From contig JAISZL010000098.1 of the NCBI GenBank assembly GCA_031269245.1, forward strand, positions 1-64,000: DNA of 64,000 nt. Reading direction: 5' to 3'. The notes beneath the pieces were generated by a model, which saw only the letters and a list, made by a program, of their open reading frames with translations, ran no database searches and was not told the origin of the DNA. Each line of letters opens with the position of its first letter. The stretch's first letter is position 1. Below are positions 19,543 through 27,071 of this stretch, piece by piece. The translations under genes were made by a program, and so were the position numbers. The stretch comes from Synergistaceae bacterium (GTDB lineage: Bacteria; Synergistota; Synergistia; Synergistales; Synergistaceae).

Positions 19543-20520
19543 TTGGCCGATATTTCAGATTCGCTGGCGATGACGATAAATAATTCAGACGAGGATGATT
19601 CACGAATGAAAATAGTTGTTCTCTCCGGTGGAAACTCCCCGGAGCGCGAGGTATCGCTCAACTCAGGTGCGGCGGTTGCGTCCGGATTGAAGGATGTGGG
19701 CTACGACGTGACACTGGAGGACATACGCTCGATAGCGGATTTCTTGAAAAAATGGCCCTCTTTAGGGGCGGACGGTGTTTTCATCGCGCTTCACGGAGGA
19801 TGGGGCGAGGACGGCAGGATCCAGGCGGCGCTGGAGGCCCGCAAAATACCGTTCACAGGCTCAGGGGCAAAGGCCTGTATGCTCTCGATGGACAAGGAGA
19901 CAGCGCGCGACATGCTGGGGATGCGCGGCGTCCCGACGCCACCCGGGTTTGCCGTCACCCCGGACAAAAACCACGACTTCTCGCCCACGATCAAAAACTG
20001 GGGCAGGATAGTGATCAAACCGGCCTCCGGCGGAAGCACAGTCGGAGTGACGATAACGGAGGATCCCAATGAGGCCTCGGATGCCCTGGTCAGCGTGTGG
20101 GACATCGACGACAAGGCAATCGTCGAGAAATTTATACCGGGCATCGAACTGACGGTCTCGGTCTTCGGCACGGACAAGTCATCGTTCACCATGCCCCTTA
20201 TAGAAATACGCCCAGCATCCGGTTTTTACGACTATAAGTCGAAGTACACCAAAGGGGCATCCGAGTACATATGCCCGGCCGAGATCGACCCCGCGATAGC
20301 GGAGAAGGTCTCCGGGTACGCCAAAAGGGCCCATGAAATCCTTGGATGCAGGGCGTACAGCAGGGTCGACTTCAGACTCGCGCCCGACGGCAAACCGTAC
20401 GCGCTGGAGGCGAACACCGCGCCGGGCATGACCGCAACGAGCCTTGTGCCCAAGGCCGCCGCCGCTTACGGCTGGAGCTTCCCGCAACTGCTCTCCGAAA
20501 TAATACGGGAGTCCTTCTAA
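19543..20520 (+). CDS. ddl: D-alanine--D-alanine ligase
   Basis: ATP-grasp enzyme that joins two D-Ala for peptidoglycan. The conserved protein begins MKIVVLSGGNSPEREVSLNSG at the ATG at 19606 and is ~304 aa from there. A perfect AGGAGG lies seven nt before a TTG at 19543, which would add 21 residues; I chose that start on the ribosome site, with the ATG as alternative. LHGGWGEDG, KPASGGSTVGV and the metal-binding EANTAPGMT block are present. Tyr in FYDYKSKYT supports D-Ala-D-Ala rather than D-Ala-D-lactate specificity. Confidence 0.93.
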   Translation: MADISDSLAMTINNSDEDDSRMKIVVLSGGNSPEREVSLNSGAAVASGLKDVGYDVTLEDIRSIADFLKKWPSLGADGVFIALHGGWGEDGRIQAALEARKIPFTGSGAKACMLSMDKETARDMLGMRGVPTPPGFAVTPDKNHDFSPTIKNWGRIVIKPASGGSTVGVTITEDPNEASDALVSVWDIDDKAIVEKFIPGIELTVSVFGTDKSSFTMPLIEIRPASGFYDYKSKYTKGASEYICPAEIDPAIAEKVSGYAKRAHEILGCRAYSRVDFRLAPDGKPYALEANTAPGMTATSLVPKAAAAYGWSFPQLLSEIIRESF

Positions 20521-20672
20521 ATGATGGTCTCACCGAGCCGTTCGAGCGTGAGACGGCGATATATGAAGACCTGTTTCCCGCTTGGGTTTCCCGGCAGCGC
20601 CGCGACCTGTACAAGGTTATTTGCGAAGCGTGGTGATGATTGTTTTGCCGCGATATCAGAAGGAGGTACGCC

Positions 20673-20735
20673 ATGAGGGTGCGAAGACCTCACATAATCG
20701 GAGAAATTATGCAACTAGATGTTGACGAAGTATAA
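20673..20735 (+). CDS. Possible 20-aa peptide with strong ribosome site
   Basis: ATG seven nt after AAGGAGGT, followed by 20 codons (MRVRRPHIIGEIMQLDVDEV) and a stop. The region just upstream (20521-20638) also contains a frame of protein-like composition ending ...RQRRDLYKVICEAW without its own start. Together they may be the remains of a broken gene or a short real peptide at the edge of the RiPP island. No homology recognised. Confidence 0.2.
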   Translation: MRVRRPHIIGEIMQLDVDEV

Positions 20736-20781
20736 CGGAAAGCCTACAAAAAACGGGCATGTGGAGATATTAGACGGGCTC

Positions 20782-21282
20782 TTAGCTATTGCTCAACTCT
20801 TCCGATATGGATTCCGCAGCGTCCCCATTTGATACAAGCTCTTGCGCAGGTCTGTTGTGATCTTTGCCGCACTTTAGGTCTGGCACAGCACTTAAAGAAC
20901 GAGTTATAACATCCTCGATGCGCTCGCCGGTAGCATCTTTTGAAAACATAAGTCTTATTTTCCTGTTGCCGTCGTCATACTCAAAAACAACCTCCGGCTC
21001 GCCGGTGGTCGGGGCAGGCTTGTCGACTATGTTCGATTCATGGTCTCTGACCGACTTCTGTGACCTTGACGGCAATGGATCGTCGGTCTCGCCAAGAAGG
21101 AAAGAAACAGAGGTTTTTAGTAAGGCGGCAAGAGAAATCAGGTTATCTCTGCTTATCTTCAATGCGCCTCTTTCCCATCTTGACACAGTATCATTGGCAA
21201 CCCCCAGTTTCACCGATAGTTGCACTTGAGTTACGCCCAAATTGTTTCTTAACTTTTTTATTCGCTGACCCGTTATATCCAT
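20782..21282 (-). CDS. XRE-family transcriptional regulator
   Basis: 166 aa. The N-terminal ~65 residues are a Cro/CI-type helix-turn-helix (QRIKKLRNNLGVTQVQLSVK and the following DTVSRWERG). The acidic C-terminal ~100 residues contain no recognisable ligand domain. It diverges from the export operon at 21463, and the shared 180-nt region is packed with inverted repeats, so it is the likely local repressor or activator of the RiPP cluster and of itself. Confidence 0.88.
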   Translation of the reverse strand: MDITGQRIKKLRNNLGVTQVQLSVKLGVANDTVSRWERGALKISRDNLISLAALLKTSVSFLLGETDDPLPSRSQKSVRDHESNIVDKPAPTTGEPEVVFEYDDGNRKIRLMFSKDATGERIEDVITRSLSAVPDLKCGKDHNRPAQELVSNGDAAESISEELSNS

Positions 21283-21326
21283 GGCATTAGTATACGCAGG
21301 GCGCCTGATAATTAAAGCGGATTACT

Positions 21327-21392
21327 TGATCTAGTAAATAGATTTAAAACATCTAATATATTATTGACAATTAGATGTATTTAATCTAATAT
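21327..21392 (+). promoter_or_regulatory. Promoter and operator array of the RiPP export operon
   Basis: TTGACA at 21364-21369, then exactly 17 nt, then TAATAT at 21387-21392: a near-consensus sigma-70 promoter. ATCTAAT/ATTAGAT heptamers surround it at 21351-21357, 21370-21376 (inverted) and 21384-21390. A near-palindrome TACTTGATCTAGTA lies upstream, where the divergent XRE promoter would be. The arrangement suits a dimeric helix-turn-helix regulator controlling both directions. Confidence 0.7.
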
Positions 21393-21462
21393 TTTTTGGT
21401 CGGATGAATCGAGGCAATGAAGTGAAATCCTTGATGACCTTGAGGATGAGGAGAGAATTTTG

Positions 21463-22764
21463 ATGCGGAATCTTGCGGGCGGCATATGCCTTTCGGTTTT
21501 TATGTCTTTGGCTGTATTTGCGCGTCCTTCATCATCGGCGATGATCGAGTTGACTTTGGAAAAAGCTGAGGAGATGGCCCTCATAAACAGCAAGCAGGTA
21601 AAGATCGCCGAGTCGGACATAATTATCGCTAACGAGGGACTGCGGCAAGCCCGCAGGACCAATTCAATAGGAGTGTCGCTGACTCATAATTCTTCGACCA
21701 CGAGCGTCTACACCGCCGACATAGAAGAAAGGTCGTACTCAAACACGATAACTGCCGCTTACCCTATATATACCGGCGGCAAAATAGAAAGCGGTATCAA
21801 GGCGGCCGATATCGAAGTGGAAATCAAAAAAATGTCTCTGTCGAAAATCATACAGGATGTCAGGCTGTCGGTCGTTGTTGGGCTTTATTCGATACTGCGC
21901 GCGGAGGACATGGTGAAGTCGTACGAGGAATCGCTCGGACGTCTAGTGGCACACTCTGACAACGTTCTCATTCAATATGAAAACGGGAAAGTCAGCAAAG
22001 CGGACCTTCTGCGCTCTGAAGTGGAGGTGTCGAACGAAGAGCAAACACTTACCAGCGCGAGGAATACCCTCGAGACGGCTGTCAAACAATTGAACAGCGC
22101 TTTGGGAGTCCCTCTCGAAACAAAACTGATTATAGAGGAAACGATGTCGTACAAAAAAATTGGCCGCTCGTTGGAAGAGTGTATCGAGTACGCGATGCAA
22201 AACCGCCCCGATCTTAAATCCGCCATGTTGGAAATTAAATGGGCCAAGGCGGGCGTAAGTTTGGCAAAAAGTGAAAAGGCACCTCAGGCGACGCTGTCGA
22301 TGACGCAGAACTTGAACTCGGATGCGAATTGGCCTGGTTACAAACAGGACTATTTCAACATAACCCTGGAAATAGACTACAAGATATTCGATTCGGGGGT
22401 TGCGGATTCGAAGATAGCATCGGCGAAAGAAACGACTGCGAAGGCTACCTTAGGCTACGAACAAATTAAAGAAGCTTTGGAGCTTGAGGTCACCTCGTGT
22501 TTTTTGAGTATACAGGAGGCCGAGCGGAGGATATTCGAATCGGAAACAGTTATAGACAAAGCGAAGGAAGCTTACGAAATCGCTGTGGCGCGCTACGGCG
22601 AAGGAGTGGGAACAAACATCGACGTGATAGATTCTCAGGTCGCGCTGACTCAGGCTAATTCCAACTATACACAGGCTCTATGCGATTACAATATATCTCT
22701 GGCAAGGTTGGAAAACGCAATGGGAGGTAATTTTTCCGATATGAAAGCGGCAAAACATCAATGA
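21463..22764 (+). CDS. TolC-family outer membrane channel
   Basis: 433 aa from the ATG after GAGGAG. A signal peptide covers about residues 1-27. Two repeated long-helix halves follow (about 30-230 and 230-430), each with the outer membrane efflux protein pattern of heptad-rich coiled coils and an ALNSALGVPLE/ARLENAMGG-type turn. It forms the outer-membrane exit duct for the exporters encoded downstream. The next gene overlaps its stop by 4 nt. Confidence 0.92.
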   Translation: MRNLAGGICLSVFMSLAVFARPSSSAMIELTLEKAEEMALINSKQVKIAESDIIIANEGLRQARRTNSIGVSLTHNSSTTSVYTADIEERSYSNTITAAYPIYTGGKIESGIKAADIEVEIKKMSLSKIIQDVRLSVVVGLYSILRAEDMVKSYEESLGRLVAHSDNVLIQYENGKVSKADLLRSEVEVSNEEQTLTSARNTLETAVKQLNSALGVPLETKLIIEETMSYKKIGRSLEECIEYAMQNRPDLKSAMLEIKWAKAGVSLAKSEKAPQATLSMTQNLNSDANWPGYKQDYFNITLEIDYKIFDSGVADSKIASAKETTAKATLGYEQIKEALELEVTSCFLSIQEAERRIFESETVIDKAKEAYEIAVARYGEGVGTNIDVIDSQVALTQANSNYTQALCDYNISLARLENAMGGNFSDMKAAKHQ

Positions 22765-23924
22765 AGAAATCATTCGCCCTCTCATTCGCTGTAATTATTT
22801 TGATCTCCGCGTCTTTCATAGCGTATGGGATATACCTCAATAAAATGAGCGACAGCTACATAGACACTATGATGGCTGCAAGGGCCGTGATGGTGAAAGG
22901 TATGAAGGTCTCATACCGAGAGATATACCCGGAAATAATCATACCGAGCGCTGGATTCCAGGCCGGGAAAACAGCCGACGTCGTAGCGCAGATAAGCGGA
23001 ACGATTGTGCGGTTCTTCGTAAATCCCGGCCAGACCGTAAAGAAGGGACAGAGGATATGCAGCGTGACAAACCATGAGATATCCCTTCAAATAGCGAGGG
23101 CCGATACCGATATTGCCAAGGCTGAAGCCGCTTACCACCAGGTTTCCGGTGAACATATGAGAAATCAAAGACTGGCTGACAAAAACGCTATCGCGAAAAG
23201 CGAACTCGAGGCTTCGTCCGCCAGGCAAAAAGCGGCTAAAGCCGAGCTCGAAGCGGCTAGGATACAGCGCAGACAACTCGATGAGCAGAGCAAAAGGCAG
23301 GATATATTATCGCCTCTGGAAGGCTATGCCGCTGTTGTCTACCAACAAGTGGGAGCATATGTATCAGCCGGCTCACCCATCCTCATGATAGGTGATTTCA
23401 ACCAGCTCGTATTCACCTTGATGATGCAGGATCACTTGATAAAAAATATTGCGCCAATCGACGATTCATATTCGATGTTGCTGAATACGGACTACCTCAT
23501 AGCAAAGGGGCTGAACATCACATTCAAGTCGGGGTTTGAGGAGAGCTTTACGATAAACACCAAAATTCAAAGCATCGCTCCGCCACTGAGCGAACAAGCC
23601 CCGCTCCGGGTCGTGACGATGGAACTCGACAACAACTTGGCGCTGCTCGAACCGGGACTTTATACCGACATCCTTATCCAAAAGAAAAAATTGATAAAAA
23701 TTTTGGCGATGCCCGCCATATTATCAGCAGATGATAAGGATCACGAAGTTTATGTACTGGATGCCGATTCAAAACTTGCCCTTCGGAAAATAAAAACAGG
23801 CTTGTATAACTCGGAGTTCATCGAAGTCACCGAGGGGCTCAGCGATGGCGACGTGGTCATCACGTCGGGCATCGAGGGTATCGAGCTAGGAAGCAGACTC
23901 GACGTCGTTATGGAGGAGAGATAA
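22761..23924 (+). CDS. Periplasmic adaptor (RND/MFP type)
   Basis: 387 aa, one N-terminal membrane anchor (about 5-25). A split biotinyl-lipoyl domain follows (VAQISGTIVRFFVNPGQTVK, then SPLEGYAAVVYQQVGAYVSAGSP) around a coiled-coil hairpin at about 115-175, then a beta-barrel and a membrane-proximal domain. It probably docks the inner-membrane exporter to TolC. It is one of two adaptors in the operon, different in type from the HlyD-like one that follows directly. Confidence 0.9.
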   Translation: MKKSFALSFAVIILISASFIAYGIYLNKMSDSYIDTMMAARAVMVKGMKVSYREIYPEIIIPSAGFQAGKTADVVAQISGTIVRFFVNPGQTVKKGQRICSVTNHEISLQIARADTDIAKAEAAYHQVSGEHMRNQRLADKNAIAKSELEASSARQKAAKAELEAARIQRRQLDEQSKRQDILSPLEGYAAVVYQQVGAYVSAGSPILMIGDFNQLVFTLMMQDHLIKNIAPIDDSYSMLLNTDYLIAKGLNITFKSGFEESFTINTKIQSIAPPLSEQAPLRVVTMELDNNLALLEPGLYTDILIQKKKLIKILAMPAILSADDKDHEVYVLDADSKLALRKIKTGLYNSEFIEVTEGLSDGDVVITSGIEGIELGSRLDVVMEER

Positions 23925-24880
23925 TGAACAGGGAAATATTCAGCGAAGAAGCCCTTTCACGTCTGCGCTCCCCGGAACAGTTGGATGCCCTGCTCAAAAT
24001 AACACAGCCAACGGCGTGGATGGGGTTATTGATGTTGTTATTGCTGTGTGCCTCCATTGTAACGTGGGGTATCTTCGGAGTCATGTCTGTTACCGTCAAC
24101 GCAATGGGAATGATAATTGATCCGGCGGGCGTCGTAAACGTTTTTCACGACGCGAGCGGGCGGGTGTCGGAGATATTGGTGAGCCCAGGCGCTAAAGTTC
24201 AAAAAGGCGACCTTTTGGCAAAAGTCGCCAATCCGCTGATGGAGAACGACATGATAACGTCGAGGCTGAATATCCTGAATTCGGGCAACATGCAACAGGT
24301 TGAAAATAGTCTTTCGAACTTCGACTCCATTGCGAACAGGATGTTTCTGTCCAGCGCGGTGCTCAGTCCATGCGAAGGCATTGTGACCGAAGTGGACATC
24401 AATCCCGGCGACCTGATCGCAGCGGGCCAGACGGTCATTTGCGCCATAAGGCAATATCAGGAGAGGGACGATATCATCGCCGCCATGTACGTTCCGGTGG
24501 ATACGGGTAAAAAGGTTTCGCCGGGCATGGTTGTGCAGATCTCTCCAAGCGGTGTCGACACAAAGAAGGATGGATATCTTCTTGGAGTGGTAAGAGACGT
24601 GTCCATGCTGCCGGTATCCGCCGCCGGTATGACCAAAACACTGGCAAACCCCAATCTCGTGGCCTGGATTCTGGATAAAATGAAGGGCGCGGTTATGGAG
24701 GTGCGCGTGGATCTCGTGAGGGATGCCAAATCGCCTTCAGGATACCTTTGGTCCTCGATAGTCGGTGAACGCCCTAAGATTACAGTTGGTAACGTATGCA
24801 CCGGGCAAGTCGTAGTGGAGCGCACACCCCCTCTCGAAAAAGTATTTCTGAAGCTGAGCCAGTGGCTCAGGAACTCGTGA
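23924..24880 (+). CDS. NHLM-type bacteriocin secretion adaptor (HlyD-like)
   Basis: 318 aa. The N-terminus has the SPEQLDALLKITQPTAWMG segment typical of NHLM/NHLP microcin HlyD proteins, then one membrane helix (about 30-55), a split lipoyl domain and a barrel domain. These proteins pair with the two NHLM ABC transporters encoded next. The coiled coil is short (about 110-135), so it may rely on the other adaptor to reach TolC. It starts on the A of the previous stop codon. Confidence 0.9.
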   Translation: MNREIFSEEALSRLRSPEQLDALLKITQPTAWMGLLMLLLLCASIVTWGIFGVMSVTVNAMGMIIDPAGVVNVFHDASGRVSEILVSPGAKVQKGDLLAKVANPLMENDMITSRLNILNSGNMQQVENSLSNFDSIANRMFLSSAVLSPCEGIVTEVDINPGDLIAAGQTVICAIRQYQERDDIIAAMYVPVDTGKKVSPGMVVQISPSGVDTKKDGYLLGVVRDVSMLPVSAAGMTKTLANPNLVAWILDKMKGAVMEVRVDLVRDAKSPSGYLWSSIVGERPKITVGNVCTGQVVVERTPPLEKVFLKLSQWLRNS

Positions 24881-24881
24881 C

Positions 24882-27071
24882 ATGATATTCGGTTTAGGAA
24901 GAAGAGTCAAAAAAACCCCTACAGTACTCCAGATGGAGGCTGTCGAGTGCGGGGCGGCTTCGCTCTCGATGATACTTTCATATTATGGCAGAATCGTGCC
25001 CTTGGAGGAGCTGCGTCAGGAGTGCGGCGTCAACAGGGATGGCAGCAAGGCGAGCAACATGCTGAGAGCCGCGAGGCGTTATGGCATGGAGGCCAAGGGG
25101 AACAGACGTTCCGCGGATGACATGCGCAAACCGGGCCCCCCGCAGATAATTCATTGGAATTTCAACCATTTTATCGTATTCGAGGGCATCAAAGGCGGGT
25201 ATGCGTACCTGAACGATCCGGCCATGGGACATAGAAGGGTGCCATTCGAAGAGTTCAGCAAGGCTTTTACCGGCGTCACTCTTACGATCACTCCTGGCGA
25301 GGATTTCAAACGAGGGGGTAAAAAGTACAGTGTGACTCGCGATGTGGCGAGAAAACTCGCTTCTGAAAAAGCCGCGCTCCTCTTCATAATTATAGTCGGT
25401 TTGCTGATGATACTGCCTGGTTTGGCGTCGCCGGCTTTCGACCAGATTTTTGTCGACGATATCCTGAGCGGGAGTAATCCGCATTGGTTATCCAATTTGA
25501 TATTTGCCATGGGGGTTTCTTTCCTGCTGACCGGTTCGCTGACTATGCTGCGGGCATGGTGCCTCACCAAGTGGCAGACGAAGCTCACTCTGAGGGATTC
25601 CAGCCTGTTTTTCTGGCACATAATAAGGCTTCCGATCTCGTTTTTCCAGCAGCGATTCGCAGGGGAAATAGCCATGAGGGTGTCTTTCAACGAGACAGTC
25701 GCGAACACTCTGACTAGTGAAGCGGCCACGGCGGTTCTCGATATACTTGTCGCGCTTTTCTACCTGGCCCTTCTGATTCAATACAGTCCCAGCCTGACCG
25801 CTATAGGAGCCGCATTCAGTGCCCTCAACATCATACTCATGCGTGCGCTCAGAAAATATCTGGTGGAGATGTCCATGCGGCTTCAGCAGGATGCCGGCAA
25901 AATGATGGGAACGGCCGTAGGCGGCATACAGGTTATCGAGACGCTGAAATCGAACGGAAACGAAGCGGATTTCTTCGCCAGGTGGGCTGGATACAGCGCT
26001 AAATTCAACAACGGAACACAGGACATAATGCTGGCTTCACAGTTGATGACTGTGGCGCCCGCGCTCTTCGGAGGTATAAACACGGCGTTGATAATGGCCA
26101 TTGGGGGATTTCAGATTATGGACGGCGTCATGTCCGCCGGTTCCTTCATAGCTTTTCGCAGCCTGATGGGGAGCTTCCAGCAGCCTGTGACAAAACTGGT
26201 TGGACTGTCCCAATCGCTGCAAAACACTGAGATGCAGATGCATAGGTTGAACGACGTCAGGCGCTATGATATAGACAAAATAAATTATCCGGATTCTGTC
26301 CCGAAGCACAAAGGATACAACAGGCTTTCCGGGCTTGTTGAGCTGAAGGACGTCACTTTTGGATACAGCCCCCTCGACGATCCTCTTATAGAGAACTTCA
26401 ACCTCACATTGAAGCCTGGCAAATGGGTGGCGCTCATCGGGGGATCCGGCAGCGGAAAATCGACCGTGGCGCGTATAGTGAGCGGGCTCTATCAATCATG
26501 GAGCGGGAAAATCTTGTTCGACAGCATCGAGAGGAAAGATATTTCGAAAGATGTAATAATAAATTCGGTTTCCTGCGTCGACCAGGAAATATACCTTTTC
26601 CCCGGCACCGTGAGAGAAAATCTCTCCCTGTTCGACCCGTCGATACCGGAAAGCGATATCACTCGCGCGGCTGTCGATGCGCTGATCCACGACGACATAC
26701 TCAAATTGGAAAACAGCTACAATCACCGAATAAGCGAGGGCGGAGCGAATTTCAGCGGAGGGCAGAGACAGAGGTTGGAGATAGCGAGAGCACTGGCGAT
26801 GAATCCCTCCATATTGATATTTGACGAGGCGACGAGCGCTCTCGACCCCATAACAGAGGAAGCTCTTCTCACCAACATAAGACGCAGAGGCTGCGCCTGC
26901 CTGACAGTCGCCCACAGGCTTTCGGCTTTCAGGGACTGCGACGAGATAATAGTCCTGGAGTATGGCCGTGTTGTGCAAAGAGGGACTCATGACGAGATGA
27001 TGGCGGAAGACGGTCCTTATCGCAGGCTCCTCTCGGAGCGGGCCAAAACACCGAGCCCGGAAGGTGAATGA
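24882..27071 (+). CDS. NHLM-type ABC exporter with C39 leader peptidase
   Basis: 729 aa. Residues ~10-135 are a C39 peptidase: catalytic Cys23 in VECGAAS, His in NHFIVFEG and the NDPAMG Asp region. It cuts Gly-Gly leaders during export, matching the four precursors in this cluster. A six-helix membrane domain lies at ~155-440 and an ATPase domain at ~480-720 (Walker A GGSGSGKST, signature FSGGQRQRLE, Walker B ILIFDEATSALD). It belongs to the first of the paired NHLM microcin ABC transporters. The ribosome site overlaps the previous stop. Confidence 0.95.
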   Translation: MIFGLGRRVKKTPTVLQMEAVECGAASLSMILSYYGRIVPLEELRQECGVNRDGSKASNMLRAARRYGMEAKGNRRSADDMRKPGPPQIIHWNFNHFIVFEGIKGGYAYLNDPAMGHRRVPFEEFSKAFTGVTLTITPGEDFKRGGKKYSVTRDVARKLASEKAALLFIIIVGLLMILPGLASPAFDQIFVDDILSGSNPHWLSNLIFAMGVSFLLTGSLTMLRAWCLTKWQTKLTLRDSSLFFWHIIRLPISFFQQRFAGEIAMRVSFNETVANTLTSEAATAVLDILVALFYLALLIQYSPSLTAIGAAFSALNIILMRALRKYLVEMSMRLQQDAGKMMGTAVGGIQVIETLKSNGNEADFFARWAGYSAKFNNGTQDIMLASQLMTVAPALFGGINTALIMAIGGFQIMDGVMSAGSFIAFRSLMGSFQQPVTKLVGLSQSLQNTEMQMHRLNDVRRYDIDKINYPDSVPKHKGYNRLSGLVELKDVTFGYSPLDDPLIENFNLTLKPGKWVALIGGSGSGKSTVARIVSGLYQSWSGKILFDSIERKDISKDVIINSVSCVDQEIYLFPGTVRENLSLFDPSIPESDITRAAVDALIHDDILKLENSYNHRISEGGANFSGGQRQRLEIARALAMNPSILIFDEATSALDPITEEALLTNIRRRGCACLTVAHRLSAFRDCDEIIVLEYGRVVQRGTHDEMMAEDGPYRRLLSERAKTPSPEGE

